From the NCBI RefSeq assembly GCF_036287235.1, contig NZ_CP142850.1:1753127-1817126 (forward strand): a stretch of DNA of 64,000 bases, read 5' to 3'. Numbering within the stretch: the stretch's first letter is position 1; each line of letters begins with the position of its first letter. Shown here piece by piece: positions 1 through 9,596 of this stretch. This DNA is from Exiguobacterium sp. 9-2. GTDB lineage: Bacteria; Bacillota; Bacilli; Exiguobacteriales; Exiguobacteriaceae. Both the position numbers and the translations under genes were made by a program. The notes beneath the pieces were generated by a model. That model was not told the DNA's origin, did no database searches, and saw only the letters and a program-made list of their open reading frames with translations.

Positions 1-1
1 C

Positions 2-847
2 GTTTTCGGATTAAAAGGCGCGATTTTCCCACTCTACTTCTGGTTACCTGGTTCTTATCAAGTACCACCGACACCTGTTCTTGCCTTGTTCGGTGCCTTG
101 TTGACGAAGGTCGGGGTATACGGAATTTTACGGACGTATAGCTTGTTCTTCTCAAACGAGATCGGAACAATTCATCAAATCTTAAGTGTCCTTGCCCTCA
201 GCACGATCATCATCGGTGTGATTGGCGCATTAGCGACACGGGATGCGAAACAGATCATCATCTACAACATCATCGTCGCAGTCGGGGTCATCTTGTATGG
301 GGTTTCCCTTATGACACCGCAAGCACTAGAAGGTGCGATTTTTTACCTGCTTCACGATATGGTGATCAAGGCTGCATTGTTCCTGCTCGTCGGCATCATG
401 GTCGGAATTGCCGGATCAAATAAACTAAAGGATATGGGTGGCATGATCAAAGCCTTTCCGGTGCTGGGTTGGACATTCTTCATTGCAGCGTTATCGCTTG
501 CCGGCATTCCACCGCTTAGTGGGTTCATCGGGAAGTTCTTGATTGTTCGTGGCGGCATTGAAGCTGGTGAATTGGTCGGACCGATCATCGTTCTACTATC
601 CAGCCTGCTCGTCTTGTATTCGGTCGTCCAACTGTTCATGCGTGCTTTTTGGGGGATACCCAAACCGTACTCAGGTGAAAAGCAAGCGCTCGTTTCTCGA
701 CTGCTTACACCTGCGATTGCCTTAGTTGCGCTTAGCGTCCTCTATGGCGTAGGCGCTGAGGCGATGCGTCCACTGATTCAACAAGCCGTTGAACCTCTGA
801 CGAATCCAACGCTCTATATCGATGCCGTACTCAAAGGAGGTCGTTAA
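2..847 (+). CDS. mrpD: Mrp Na+/H+ antiporter subunit D, 3' part
   Basis: This is the C-terminal part of the proton-translocating, NuoN/NuoL-like subunit D of the multisubunit Mrp antiporter, which exchanges cytoplasmic Na+ for external protons in the membrane. The reading frame is open from the first full codon at base 2 and the true start lies outside the window. Near its beginning it shows the conserved antiporter loop PLYFWLPGSYQVPPTPVLA with the family lysines, followed by several hydrophobic helices including GIPPLSGFIGKF. The stop is 3 bases before mrpE, so the operon order D-E-F-G is standard. Family assignment is very secure; only the 5' end is missing. Confidence 0.95.
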   Translation, partial: VFGLKGAIFPLYFWLPGSYQVPPTPVLALFGALLTKVGVYGILRTYSLFFSNEIGTIHQILSVLALSTIIIGVIGALATRDAKQIIIYNIIVAVGVILYGVSLMTPQALEGAIFYLLHDMVIKAALFLLVGIMVGIAGSNKLKDMGGMIKAFPVLGWTFFIAALSLAGIPPLSGFIGKFLIVRGGIEAGELVGPIIVLLSSLLVLYSVVQLFMRAFWGIPKPYSGEKQALVSRLLTPAIALVALSVLYGVGAEAMRPLIQQAVEPLTNPTLYIDAVLKGGR

Positions 848-850
848 TTC

Positions 851-1327
851 ATGGCATTTCAAGTCTTGCTCAACTTATTTCTTGCTTTCTTGTGGATGTT
901 TCTTGCGAATAATTTCTCGGCCTCCGGTTTCGCCATCGGCTATGCATTAGGTCTGATTGCGATGTTCGCTTTCCGTCGCGGCTTTAAGGGTCGTTTTTAT
1001 CTCGGACCTGTCGTCGCACTCGTCTTGTTGTTTTTCCGCTTTCTCTATGAACTTGTCGTAGCGAACATCGATGTCCTTAAAATCATTTTAAAGCCGAAGT
1101 TAGATATTCAGCCTGGTATCTTTGCCTATGAGACGGAACTCGATCAACCGTGGCAAGTCACATTGTTATCGATGCTGATTACCTTGACACCTGGAACACT
1201 TGTCGTCGATATCTCGGACGATAATAAGATACTCTATATTCATGCGCTTCATATGCCAGAAGTCGACGAAGCCGTAGCATCGATTCGCGATAGTTTTGAG
1301 AAAGCCATTCTGGAGGTGAGTCGGTGA
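851..1327 (+). CDS. mrpE: Mrp Na+/H+ antiporter subunit E
   Basis: A 158-residue membrane protein matching MrpE/MnhE in length, hydrophobic N-terminal half and position between D and F. Two or three N-terminal membrane segments precede a cytoplasmic domain containing the typical TLTPGTLVVD motif. MrpE is a small subunit needed for assembly and full activity of the Mrp complex. The ATG lies just after the mrpD stop with an AAAGGAGG ribosome-binding site inside the end of mrpD. Its TGA overlaps the start of mrpF, which implies translational coupling. Confidence 0.95.
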   Translation: MAFQVLLNLFLAFLWMFLANNFSASGFAIGYALGLIAMFAFRRGFKGRFYLGPVVALVLLFFRFLYELVVANIDVLKIILKPKLDIQPGIFAYETELDQPWQVTLLSMLITLTPGTLVVDISDDNKILYIHALHMPEVDEAVASIRDSFEKAILEVSR

Positions 1328-1611
1328 TGTTCGATATTTTTATCTATATCGCACTCGGGGGTGTCTTCCTCTCGATGCTCGGTCTATTCTACCGTGTCAT
1401 TAAAGGTCCAAGTGTTGCGGATCGAGTCATTGCGCTGGATTCGATTGGTATCAGCTTGATTTCGATTGTCGGTCTTGTCTCAATCATCTTACGGACGAGC
1501 GACTACCTCGAAGTCATTCTTTTGATTGGTATCCTTGCCTTCATCGGTACGGTTGCCTTTTCAAAATATATCGAGAAAGGAGAGATCATCGAACGTGATC
1601 GCAATCAATGA
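1324..1611 (+). CDS. mrpF: Mrp Na+/H+ antiporter subunit F
   Basis: A 95-residue, three-helix membrane protein with the MrpF signature GPSVADRVIALD near residues 28-39. It is the small subunit F of the Mrp cation/proton antiporter. Two starts are possible, GTG at 1324 and ATG at 1327; both overlap the mrpE stop and follow a GGAGGTGAG site, so the exact first residue is uncertain by one codon. Its 3' end overlaps the start of mrpG by 17 bases. Confidence 0.94.
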   Translation: MMFDIFIYIALGGVFLSMLGLFYRVIKGPSVADRVIALDSIGISLISIVGLVSIILRTSDYLEVILLIGILAFIGTVAFSKYIEKGEIIERDRNQ

Positions 1612-1969
1612 ATGGATCGTCGCGGTCTTTGCCTTGCTCGGTATGGGATTTAGTCTCGTTACCGCGCTCGGTTTGATCCGCTTACCCGATGTCTATACGC
1701 GTGCGCATGCCGCATCTAAAAGTGCGACATTAGGCGTCATGTCGATTTTGATCGGCGTCATTATTTATTTCGTCACTGAAGATGGATTTTTCTCCTCTCG
1801 TGTCGTGCTTGGTATCCTATTCGTACTCATCACGGCACCGATTGGTGGACATTTAATTGCGCGTGCTGCTTACTATAGCGACGTGCCATTATGGAAATCG
1901 TCTGTCCGTGACGACCTGTCTAAGAATAAAGAACATGTGGAACCGAAGAAACGCCAAGATGACATGTGA
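1595..1969 (+). CDS. mrpG: Mrp Na+/H+ antiporter subunit G
   Basis: The last gene of the Mrp operon, 124 residues from a GTG at 1595. A longer frame opens at 1526, but it would run deep inside mrpF and lacks family similarity at its N-terminus. The GTG is preceded by AAAGGAG about 12 bases upstream, and the protein then starts like MrpG with an immediate membrane segment. The family motif LIRLPDVYTRAHAASKSATL is clear, followed by two more helices and a charged C-terminal tail. A strong terminator follows directly, which closes the operon. Confidence 0.93.
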   Translation: MIAINEWIVAVFALLGMGFSLVTALGLIRLPDVYTRAHAASKSATLGVMSILIGVIIYFVTEDGFFSSRVVLGILFVLITAPIGGHLIARAAYYSDVPLWKSSVRDDLSKNKEHVEPKKRQDDM

Positions 1970-1984
1970 GTATATCGACATGAC

Positions 1985-2021
1985 AAAACCCTCGCTTCCG
2001 CTTACGGAAACGAGGGTTTTT
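1985..2021. terminator. Terminator between mrpG and the nsrR-like gene
   Basis: A hairpin with arms AAAACCCTCG and CGAGGGTTTT, extended internally by TTCCG/CGGAA, followed by T5 on the plus strand and by T4 on the minus strand. It sits between two convergent genes and can serve both. Confidence 0.85.
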
Positions 2022-2023
2022 GA

Positions 2024-2467
2024 TTAGGAACGCTGTAAGGGTGAAGCAGCAAATAAGAGCGCCAACTCATCACGATTATCAAGCAACTCTTCTAGTGTAT
2101 GCTGTTCCAGTTCTCGGATAAAGGCTCGCAATGCTCGCCCAAGCACACCTTTTAATCGACACCCCGGTTCGATGACACAATGACCGTTGCTTCCGAAACA
2201 TTCAACGATATCCATCGGTTCCATTTCACGAACGACTTTTCCGATGTTAATGTCCTTTGGATCACGAATCAAACGGAGTCCCCCTGAGCGACCTCTCGTT
2301 GATTCGACATATCCAAGTTTCGCTAACTGTTGTGTCACTTTCATTAAATGGTTGGATGAGATGCCATAATGCTGGGCAATCTGCGGCATTGGTGTGATAA
2401 CATCCCGGTGCACACCGAGATACATCAACACGCGTAAACCATAATCCGTATACTGTGTAATTCTCAC
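2024..2467 (-). CDS. nsrR: Rrf2-family repressor, NsrR-like
   Basis: A 147-residue Rrf2-type winged-helix protein. The N-terminus ITQYTDYGLRVLMYL is the typical recognition region, and three cysteines lie in the spacing VECFGSNGHCVIEPGCRLKG expected for the [4Fe-4S] cluster of NsrR, the nitric-oxide sensing repressor. IscR-type cysteine spacing differs, so NsrR is preferred. I chose the GTG at 2467, which has GGAGTGAGG upstream, over an upstream ATG that adds eight residues without family similarity. It is convergent with mrpG. Targets cannot be told from this window; no hmp-like gene is adjacent. Confidence 0.82.
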   Translation of the reverse strand: MRITQYTDYGLRVLMYLGVHRDVITPMPQIAQHYGISSNHLMKVTQQLAKLGYVESTRGRSGGLRLIRDPKDINIGKVVREMEPMDIVECFGSNGHCVIEPGCRLKGVLGRALRAFIRELEQHTLEELLDNRDELALLFAASPLQRS

Positions 2468-2634
2468 AATCCTCACTCCATTCCTTCCCAAAACTGCACT
2501 GTTATCGTAACATGAAACACTCTAACGACTACATAGTTTTGTCTCACTATTCATCTCATAATTCGAATTTGTCATCATGCTCTACACAGATTACGTAAGG
2601 AAGGAAATATTGGATTTAAAATACGAGTTTTTAT

Positions 2635-2686
2635 CAAAAAAGAGCAATTCCTTATTTCGCATTCGAAACGAGGAATCACTCTTTGA
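2635..2686 (-). terminator. Terminator of the glycerophosphodiesterase gene
   Basis: An imperfect hairpin (AAAGAG..ATTCCT against AGGAAT..CTCTTT) starts right after the stop codon and is followed by T6 on the minus strand. Confidence 0.75.
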
Positions 2687-2687
2687 A

Positions 2688-3596
2688 TTATTTTGAAATT
2701 TTTTTGGACGATTCTTTAATGACTGCATTAAAGCGATCCGCGTAGTTCGTGAAGACACCTGTAACACCATAGTCAAGCAAGCGAACCATTTCGACTTTTT
2801 CATTTACTGTATACGGATGCAACAGCAAGCCCTGTTGACGAATTGCTTTAACATTTTCACGTGTCAATGCTTTATATGAAGGACCGACTCCAACTGCGTA
2901 CTTACGGATTTCCTTTAATTTCGTGTCGGTTAAGGAAGACACCTCCTTTGCTTCCATCAATTGAATCAACGGGACTTTTGAATCGATGGATCTGACTTTT
3001 TGAAGACTTTCTGCACTAAACGACTGAATCAAGACTTGTCCTGATTTCACACGATCACTAGACAATCCGTTCCGTTTCAATAAATCGAGTAATTTCTTTT
3101 CCATTCCTGGATATACTTCAGGGGACTTCGTCTCAATGTAGTAATTCGCATGTTTCCCGTACTTATTCACGACTTCTTGGAGTGTAGGAACTTTTAATCC
3201 TACATATGATTTTTTAGCGAGTGTTGGATTTGCTTTATTAAACCAACTACCCGCATCAAGTTTCTTGATTTGAGCTAATGTCTTCTCTTTGACAGCACCC
3301 GTTCCGTTCGTCGTCCGATCGACGGTTTCGTCATGCATCGCAATCAAATGACCGTCTTTTGTCATCTGTAAATCAATTTCGATGTAATCTGCTTTAAATT
3401 TCTTATGTCCCATTTCGTAAGCTGGCATCGTATGCTCCGGCGCATAACCTGAAGCTCCACGATGAGCAACGTTAATGATTCGATTTGAATCGAGTAACGA
3501 TTTGCCTTTTGATTGTGCACCGACATCTTCTGTCGGAAGTCCTGTACTTAATACGGCTCCCGCTACCATCGTCAATCCGATTTGTTTCAGCATCAT
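2688..3596 (-). CDS. glpQ: Secreted glycerophosphodiester phosphodiesterase
   Basis: A 302-residue GDPD-family enzyme that hydrolyses glycerophosphodiesters to glycerol-3-phosphate and an alcohol. A short N-terminal signal peptide (hydrophobic residues about 5-20) indicates export. The catalytic region is complete: NVAHRGASGYAPEHT around residues 43-57 supplies the first catalytic His, YIEIDLQMTKDG the metal-binding Glu and Asp, and AMHDETVDRTTNG the second His. The gene stands alone with its own terminator. Start is ATG 3596, or the next ATG, after GGAGGAATAG. Role is probably scavenging of phospholipid or teichoic-acid glycerophosphodiesters; substrate is inferred from the family. Confidence 0.9.
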   Translation of the reverse strand: MMLKQIGLTMVAGAVLSTGLPTEDVGAQSKGKSLLDSNRIINVAHRGASGYAPEHTMPAYEMGHKKFKADYIEIDLQMTKDGHLIAMHDETVDRTTNGTGAVKEKTLAQIKKLDAGSWFNKANPTLAKKSYVGLKVPTLQEVVNKYGKHANYYIETKSPEVYPGMEKKLLDLLKRNGLSSDRVKSGQVLIQSFSAESLQKVRSIDSKVPLIQLMEAKEVSSLTDTKLKEIRKYAVGVGPSYKALTRENVKAIRQQGLLLHPYTVNEKVEMVRLLDYGVTGVFTNYADRFNAVIKESSKKISK

Positions 3597-3713
3597 CTAT
3601 TCCTCCTTGAAATATTCTTACAACACTTATCTTAAATTATTTGTATGAAGATGATATAGAGAAGCTGTTAACGTCATTTCTTGATTTGATGACAAAACGA
3701 TATCATTCCATAG

Positions 3714-3744
3714 AAAAAAGACCCGCATCTAAAACGGGTCTTTT
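3714..3744 (-). terminator. Terminator of the odhAB operon
   Basis: Hairpin AAAAGACCCG / CGGGTCTTTT just beyond the odhB stop, with six A on the plus strand giving a U-run on the minus-strand transcript. Confidence 0.88.
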
Positions 3745-3749
3745 AATGA

Positions 3750-5006
3750 TTACGCTTCGAAAATCAATGACTCTGGATCTTCAAGAAGATCTTTAATGTG
3801 TTTCAGGAACGTAACAGCTTCTTTTCCATCCACGATCCGGTGATCGTAAGAGAGAGCAACATACATCATCGGACGATTTTCCATGCGTTCTGCATCAATG
3901 GCAATAGGGCGCAGGTTGATTGCGTGCATGCCGAGAATCGCGACTTGTGGACCGTTTAAGATCGGCGTCGACATGAGTGAACCGAACGTACCACCATTCG
4001 TGATTGTGAACGTACCACCCGTTAAGTCAGATAGACCAAGTTTATTATCACGCGCTTTGACCGCTAATTGAATGATGTCCTTTTCAATTTCAGCGAAGTT
4101 CTTTTTGTCCGCATCACGAACGACTGGAACAACGAGACCGTCTGGTGCTGAGACGGCAATGCCGATATCATAGAATTTCTTCAGGACGATTTCATCGCCT
4201 TGAATCTCAGCATTCAAGTATGGCATCTTTTTGAGTGCTGCGACTGCTGCTTTCGTAAAGAATGACATGAAGCCGAGTTTAACTTCGTTTTCTTTAACGA
4301 ACTTTTCTTGACGGCGTTTACGGAGCGCCATGACAGCAGACATATCGATTTCATTGAATGTCGTCAACATCGCTGCCGTTTGTTGAACTTCAACAAGACG
4401 ATTCGCAATCGTCTTCCGGCGACGTGACATCTTGATTCGCTCTTCTGGTTTCCCAGGAGCAGCCGCTTGAGCTGGTGTCGGCGCAGCAGGCTTCGTAGAA
4501 GCAGGTTTTGCTTGTTCACGTGGCGCTACTTCAAACGTCGCGACATCTTGGACACGGATCCGACCAAGTGGATCTTGCGTCGCCACTTGTGCTAAATCAA
4601 TTCCTTTTTCACGAGCCAATTTACGGGCAGCAGGTGAAGCAATCGGACGATCTGCAACGGATGTACTTTCCGTCGCTGCTGCAGCCACTGGTTGTTCCGC
4701 TTTTTCTTCTGCTTTTGGTGTCTCTTTTGGAGTTTCTTGTGCTGTTTCTGTTGCAGCCGGTTTTGAAGCTTCGCCACCAGCAGAGATGACAGCAATCGTT
4801 TCCCCGACGCGGACTGTATCTCCCTCAGCAGCCATTACTTCCGTTAACGTACCCGCTTCATCTGACGGTACTTCGATGTTGACCTTATCTGTCTCGAGCT
4901 CAACGATGGCTTCCCCTTTTTCCACGTGATCACCTGGTTGTTTTAACCAAGATGCCACCGTTCCTTCAGTAATTGATTCGGCAAGTTCTGGTACTTTGAT
5001 TTCCAT
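3750..5006 (-). CDS. odhB: 2-oxoglutarate dehydrogenase E2, dihydrolipoamide succinyltransferase
   Basis: A 418-residue E2 component of the 2-oxoglutarate dehydrogenase complex of the TCA cycle, transferring succinyl groups from E1 to CoA. Domains in order: an N-terminal lipoyl domain with the lipoyl-lysine in [17 protein letters not shown] near residue 42, an Ala/Pro/Glu-rich linker at about 80-120, a peripheral-subunit binding domain containing [16 protein letters not shown], a second linker, and the catalytic domain ending in [13 protein letters not shown] with the active-site His and Asp. It lies 35 bases downstream of odhA in the same direction and shares its terminator. The E3 gene is not in the window. 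Confidence 0.96.
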   Translation of the reverse strand: MEIKVPELAESITEGTVASWLKQPGDHVEKGEAIVELETDKVNIEVPSDEAGTLTEVMAAEGDTVRVGETIAVISAGGEASKPAATETAQETPKETPKAEEKAEQPVAAAATESTSVADRPIASPAARKLAREKGIDLAQVATQDPLGRIRVQDVATFEVAPREQAKPASTKPAAPTPAQAAAPGKPEERIKMSRRRKTIANRLVEVQQTAAMLTTFNEIDMSAVMALRKRRQEKFVKENEVKLGFMSFFTKAAVAALKKMPYLNAEIQGDEIVLKKFYDIGIAVSAPDGLVVPVVRDADKKNFAEIEKDIIQLAVKARDNKLGLSDLTGGTFTITNGGTFGSLMSTPILNGPQVAILGMHAINLRPIAIDAERMENRPMMYVALSYDHRIVDGKEAVTFLKHIKDLLEDPESLIFEA

Positions 5007-5041
5007 CGTATTCTCCCCCTATGACTCGTTTCTATCTTACG

Positions 5042-7882
5042 TTATGATGTGTGATTCGATACGTGTGATGGTGCTGTTGGTGTAGAAGCCGTTGCTGTGA
5101 GCGCATCATTGATGATACGTGCTTGCTCTACTTTATGACCTGCCGGGTCACCTTCTGCTGTACTTGAACGGCGACGACGACCAATGTAACGAACATTTTG
5201 AATTCCGTTCGGTGCGACTGTTTCAAGCCGTGGTTCCATAAAGGACCACGCCCCCATGTTTTTCGGTTCTTCTTGCACCCAGACCATCTCTTCGACGGAT
5301 TCATAGCGCGCAATGACTTCTTGTAAGGCTTTCGCTGGGAACGGATACAGTTCCTCAACCCGGACGATTTGTAACCAGTCGAGATTCTCCTCTGATTTCG
5401 AGACCGCTTCCGCTAAATCAATTGCCATCTTACCAGAACAGAACACAAGACGTTTGACACGATCTGGTGCTTCTCCAAGTCCCGCTTGTTCAATGACACG
5501 ACGGAAACTACCCTCCGTCAATTCAGAGACGTCAGATGTCGCAAGCGGATGACGCAAGAGACTCTTTGGTGTCATGACCACGAGCGGTCTAACTTCCTCT
5601 TTTCCGAGGATTGCTGCTTGTCGACGCAACAAATGGAAGTACTGCGCAGCACTCGATACGTTCGCAACTGTCCAGTTCTTCTCACCGGATAACGTCAAGA
5701 AGCGCTCTAAACGACCACTCGAGTGTTCTGGTCCTTGTCCTTCATAGCCGTGCGGAAGCAACATAACGAGACCTGACGTTTGTCCCCATTTGGCTCGGCT
5801 CGCAGAAATAAACTGGTCAAAGATGACTTGACCTGAGTTTGCGAAGTCTCCGTATTGCGCTTCCCATAAGACAAGCGTTTCTGGTGCAAAGACATTATAG
5901 CCGTATTCAAAGCCAAGAACACCCGCCTCAGAGAGTGGACTGTTATAGACCGAGAACGAAGCTGTTGCCGTTGATAAAGCATGAAGTGGCGAGAATCCTT
6001 CTCCCGTTTTCACATCATGAAGATTGATATTCCGTTGTGCAAACGTTCCCCGTTCAGAATCTTGCCCGCTCAATCGGATTGGTGTTCCATCCGAGAGAAT
6101 TGAAGCGAATGCCAATGTTTCGGCATGTCCCCAGTCAATCCCGTTCTTCGTCGAGAATGCATCTGTCCGGCGCTTCAGGACTTTCTCAAGTTTATGGAAC
6201 ACTTGGAAGCCATCTGGCCACTGCAACAATTCTTCATTGTATGCAGTTAATGTTTCGATCGCTACTCCTGTTTCGATCGTCGGAACGCCTTTAAAGACGA
6301 CGTCCGGCATGACCCCACCATACTCTTTCTCTACATTTGGGACTTTTTCTCGAGCCGCCTTCATGTGATCATTGATTGACGTCTCAATCGATTGAATTTC
6401 CTCAGCTGTCGCATCCCCGTTCGCGACAAGCGTCTTTCCGTACAAGACACGAATCGGATCATGCTTATGGATCAAATCGTATAAGACCGGGTTTGTATTC
6501 ATCGGTTCATCCATTTCGTTGTGTCCAAAACGACGATATCCGATTAAATCGATCATGACGTCTTTCTTGAATGTTGCACGGTACTCGCTCGCGAGTAGCG
6601 CAACAGCGAGACAGCTTTCAGGTTCATCGGCGTTGACGTGGAAGACTGGAATCTCATACCCTTTAGCCAGGTCACTCGAGTAACGCGTCGAACGCGAATC
6701 TGTCGGTTCCGTCGTGAAGCCGATCGTATTGTTCGCGATGATGTGAATCGTTCCGCCTGTGTTATATCCTTTGAGGTTTGCTAAATTCAAGGTTTCAGCA
6801 ACGATTCCTTGACCTGGGAACGCTGCATCCCCGTGAATCAGGATCGCAGCAGCGGCTGCCTGCTCTTGACGTGGTGCGCCTTTTTGGGTCCGGTCATCTT
6901 GTGCCGCACGCGTGAAGCCCTCGACGACTGGGTCGACGAACTCTAAGTGCGACGGATTGTTCGCGAGCGTCATCCGGATGTCACGTGTCTTTTGCTCGAG
7001 TTTCCGGTTTAGTCCGAGGTGATACTTCACGTCGCCCGTCCAACCGTATGTGATACCGATTGATCCTTCAGACGGTACGAGATCATGATTTGGTGCATGC
7101 TGGAACTCAGCAAAGATCATTTCATATGGTTTACCGAGTACATGAGCTAAAACATTTAATCGTCCACGGTGCGCCATTCCGATATTGATCGTCTCCGAGC
7201 CGTTCGAAATGAGGTGTCCGACGATCGTATCGAGCAATGGCACCATCGCATCGAGCCCTTCGATCGAGAATCGTTTTTGACCGACATATGTTTTGTGCAG
7301 ATATTTTTCGAAAAGGTCCGTTTCAGCCAAGCGTTTGAACAATTGTTTCTTTTGCTCAGCATCAAGCGTCGCCGTCAAAGCACCTTGTTCGATTTTTTGA
7401 CGGAGCCATTTCTTTTCCTCTAAGTCATCAACATGCTGGAACTCAACAGCCGCTGCTCCCGTGTATTGCGCTTTCAAGTGCTCGATGCCTTCAAATGCAT
7501 CTTGAACACCCGCTGGCGGCTCAGGACAGACGAGTGAAACCGGCATTTTCCGAAGATCTGCCTCTGTCAGTCCAAACTGATTTAGTTCGAATAATCCTGT
7601 TTCTCGCGGATGGTCCTTCAGCGGATAGATATCCGCCGCAAGATGTCCTTTTGCACGAATTTGTTCCGCTAAACGATTCGCCGCAAGATATTTTTCGAAA
7701 TCTCCCGTCTCGACTTGCATCGGTACTACTGGTTCCGTCACAGGTGCACCATGCTCTTCGAAATAAGTACGTGTCTCCTCATCGACGGATGTTTTGTCTT
7801 CTAAAAAACGCTCGTACAATTCAATGATGTAGCCAAGGTTTGGTCCATAAAATGCTTGTTGATCTTGCTCGTGGCCTGCCAT
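5042..7882 (-). CDS. odhA: 2-oxoglutarate dehydrogenase E1
   Basis: A 946-residue thiamine-diphosphate dependent E1 subunit, close to the usual length in Bacilli. It decarboxylates 2-oxoglutarate and passes the succinyl group to OdhB. Visible landmarks are the N-terminal FYGPNLGYIIELYERF segment that contacts E2, the substrate histidine region MAHRGRLNVLAHV, the ThDP motif starting GDAAFPGQGIVAETLNLA and ending with NNTIGFTT, and the C-terminal transketolase-like half. A cre box lies 74 bases upstream of the start, so glucose repression through CcpA is likely. A 10-bp perfect stem lies in the leader between cre and the start. Confidence 0.96.
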   Translation of the reverse strand: MAGHEQDQQAFYGPNLGYIIELYERFLEDKTSVDEETRTYFEEHGAPVTEPVVPMQVETGDFEKYLAANRLAEQIRAKGHLAADIYPLKDHPRETGLFELNQFGLTEADLRKMPVSLVCPEPPAGVQDAFEGIEHLKAQYTGAAAVEFQHVDDLEEKKWLRQKIEQGALTATLDAEQKKQLFKRLAETDLFEKYLHKTYVGQKRFSIEGLDAMVPLLDTIVGHLISNGSETINIGMAHRGRLNVLAHVLGKPYEMIFAEFQHAPNHDLVPSEGSIGITYGWTGDVKYHLGLNRKLEQKTRDIRMTLANNPSHLEFVDPVVEGFTRAAQDDRTQKGAPRQEQAAAAAILIHGDAAFPGQGIVAETLNLANLKGYNTGGTIHIIANNTIGFTTEPTDSRSTRYSSDLAKGYEIPVFHVNADEPESCLAVALLASEYRATFKKDVMIDLIGYRRFGHNEMDEPMNTNPVLYDLIHKHDPIRVLYGKTLVANGDATAEEIQSIETSINDHMKAAREKVPNVEKEYGGVMPDVVFKGVPTIETGVAIETLTAYNEELLQWPDGFQVFHKLEKVLKRRTDAFSTKNGIDWGHAETLAFASILSDGTPIRLSGQDSERGTFAQRNINLHDVKTGEGFSPLHALSTATASFSVYNSPLSEAGVLGFEYGYNVFAPETLVLWEAQYGDFANSGQVIFDQFISASRAKWGQTSGLVMLLPHGYEGQGPEHSSGRLERFLTLSGEKNWTVANVSSAAQYFHLLRRQAAILGKEEVRPLVVMTPKSLLRHPLATSDVSELTEGSFRRVIEQAGLGEAPDRVKRLVFCSGKMAIDLAEAVSKSEENLDWLQIVRVEELYPFPAKALQEVIARYESVEEMVWVQEEPKNMGAWSFMEPRLETVAPNGIQNVRYIGRRRRSSTAEGDPAGHKVEQARIINDALTATASTPTAPSHVSNHTS

Positions 7883-7915
7883 GTACGGTTCCCCCCGTTT
7901 CTATATTTCTCCCCT

Positions 7916-7939
7916 CACATTTAGCATCGGCTAAATGTG
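7916..7939 (-). promoter_or_regulatory. 10-bp perfect hairpin in the odhA leader
   Basis: Arms CACATTTAGC and GCTAAATGTG are perfectly complementary around a 4-base loop. No U-run follows, so it is not an ordinary terminator. It could be a stabilising 5' hairpin or an operator; the function is unknown. Confidence 0.6.
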
Positions 7940-7955
7940 TTTCCAGCCCTCTACC

Positions 7956-7969
7956 TGTTAGCGCTTTCA
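7956..7969 (-). promoter_or_regulatory. cre box (CcpA site) before odhA
   Basis: TGAAAGCGCTAACA on the minus strand fits the consensus TGWNANCGNTNWCA at every position. It lies about 75 bases upstream of the odhA start. I could not place a convincing promoter around it. Confidence 0.7.
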
Positions 7970-8158
7970 AAAGAAATTGGATGAATGATGCGCTAAAACG
8001 TCATGAGAAGGAACGAACGTGCCATTCTTCCATGAAAGTGCCTTCGTTACTATATTACTACTCTTTTCCTGCGTGTGCATTTCGAATTCCCAAATTCTCT
8101 CGCTTAAATGTATAAGTTTTTCTTATGAGCGCTTAGCCAGTAATTTATGAATAAGCAA

Positions 8159-8194
8159 AAAACCGGCGTATCTGCATTTAGATACGCCGGTTTA
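8159..8194 (-). terminator. Terminator of the amino-acid ABC operon
   Basis: A 14-bp perfect stem (AAACCGGCGTATCT / AGATACGCCGGTTT) begins right after the ATPase stop and is followed by a U-run on the minus strand. Confidence 0.93.
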
Positions 8195-8195
8195 A

Positions 8196-8924
8196 TCATA
8201 AAACTTTACTGAGGAACGATTGCGTCCGTTCATGCTGTGGAGAATCAAAGAGCGCTTGTGGCACATTCTCTTCGACGACATACCCACCATCCATAAACAA
8301 CACGCGGTCTCCGACTTCACGAGCAAATCCCATCTCATGGGTCACGACGACCATCGTCATCCCTTCGAGAGCAAGTTGTTTCATGACGGCAAGCACGTCC
8401 CCGACCATTTCCGGGTCAAGCGCTGACGTTGGCTCGTCAAACAACATGATTTTCGGATTCATCGCGAGCGCTCGGGCAATTGCGACCCGTTGCTTTTGAC
8501 CCCCGGATAATTCGCCTGGATAATTATTCGCTTTTTCCCGTAACCCAACTTTATCGAGTAATTCCAAAGCTCGCTTTTTCGCCTGGTCCTTATCCGATTT
8601 ACGTACTTTAATCGGTGCGAGCGTGACGTTCTCAAGCACGGTCTTATGCGGGAAGAGATTAAAATGCTGAAAGACCATTCCAACCTCTTCCCGAACTTTG
8701 TTGATATCGACCTTCGGATTTGTGATGTCGAAATCATCGATGATGACCGTTCCACCCGTAATCTCTTCCAGTCGATTCAAACAGCGTAAAAACGTACTTT
8801 TCCCAGATCCCGACGGACCAATGACACACACAACTTCTTTTTCGGCTATCGAGACGTTAATGTCTTTTAAGACTTCGTTCGAGCCGAATGATTTCTTTAG
8901 ATTCTTCACTTCAATGATACTCAT
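8196..8924 (-). CDS. Polar amino-acid ABC transporter, ATP-binding protein
   Basis: A 242-residue ABC ATPase of the GlnQ/HisP class that powers the adjacent permease. Walker [10 protein letters not shown], signature [12 protein letters not shown], Walker [12 protein letters not shown] and the switch His in VVVTHEM are all present. The open frame extends further upstream, but the ATG at 8924 overlaps the permease stop as ATGA and starts with the family-typical [13 protein letters not shown], so I take that start. Operon order is binding protein, permease, ATPase. Substrate is probably glutamine or a related polar amino acid, which sequence alone cannot settle. Confidence 0.93.
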   Translation of the reverse strand: MSIIEVKNLKKSFGSNEVLKDINVSIAEKEVVCVIGPSGSGKSTFLRCLNRLEEITGGTVIIDDFDITNPKVDINKVREEVGMVFQHFNLFPHKTVLENVTLAPIKVRKSDKDQAKKRALELLDKVGLREKANNYPGELSGGQKQRVAIARALAMNPKIMLFDEPTSALDPEMVGDVLAVMKQLALEGMTMVVVTHEMGFAREVGDRVLFMDGGYVVEENVPQALFDSPQHERTQSFLSKVL

Positions 8925-9565
8925 CGTAATGTAAACCTCCGTTCCAAGAACTTCGCCACTAATGACAAGAGATAAATGATGACGAAGTACATCAATCCGA
9001 CGACAGACCAAACGATGAATGGCTCAAACGTCGTCGATTGCTGAACTTGACCTTGTTGCGTCAAATCAGCGATGCCGATGATCGATAACAACGATGTATC
9101 TTTTAAACTGATGATCGATTGATTCGTAATCGTTGGTAACATCCGTCGGAATGCTTGCGGTAAAATGATTTGAACCATCGTTTGACGTCCTGTCATCCCG
9201 AGTGAACGTGCGGCTTCTGTTTGTCCCTTATCAATCGACTGGATACCTGCTCGAATAATTTCCGCGAAATAAGCACCAGCATTGATCGCGACCGTCAGTA
9301 TCCCTGCATACATCCGGTCCATCGATAACCACTCAAGCGAGTTGAGTCCAAAGTAGATGAAGAAAAGCTGAACGATGAACGGTGTACCACGAATGACATC
9401 GATATAGATGATCGCGATTGCGTTCAAAATCTTTAACGGTGACAACCGCATCAATGCGACGACTAAGCCAATCAGAAAGCCGACGATGACCGCAATGATG
9501 AAAATATACAATGTGACTTGAAGCCCTTCCAAGAAAAATGGAAATGCGGTTTTGACCACTTCCAT
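8921..9565 (-). CDS. Polar amino-acid ABC transporter permease
   Basis: A 214-residue inner permease of the His/Glu/Gln/Arg/opine family with about five membrane helices. The coupling (EAA) loop reads [22 protein letters not shown], the motif that docks to the ATPase; only its core is needed to place the family. Its stop overlaps the ATPase start by four bases. It lies 31 bases downstream of the binding-protein gene and belongs to the same operon. Confidence 0.93.
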   Translation of the reverse strand: MEVVKTAFPFFLEGLQVTLYIFIIAVIVGFLIGLVVALMRLSPLKILNAIAIIYIDVIRGTPFIVQLFFIYFGLNSLEWLSMDRMYAGILTVAINAGAYFAEIIRAGIQSIDKGQTEAARSLGMTGRQTMVQIILPQAFRRMLPTITNQSIISLKDTSLLSIIGIADLTQQGQVQQSTTFEPFIVWSVVGLMYFVIIYLLSLVAKFLERRFTLR

Positions 9566-9596
9566 TGGCTATCCCACTCCCTTATCGCCTTGCGAC

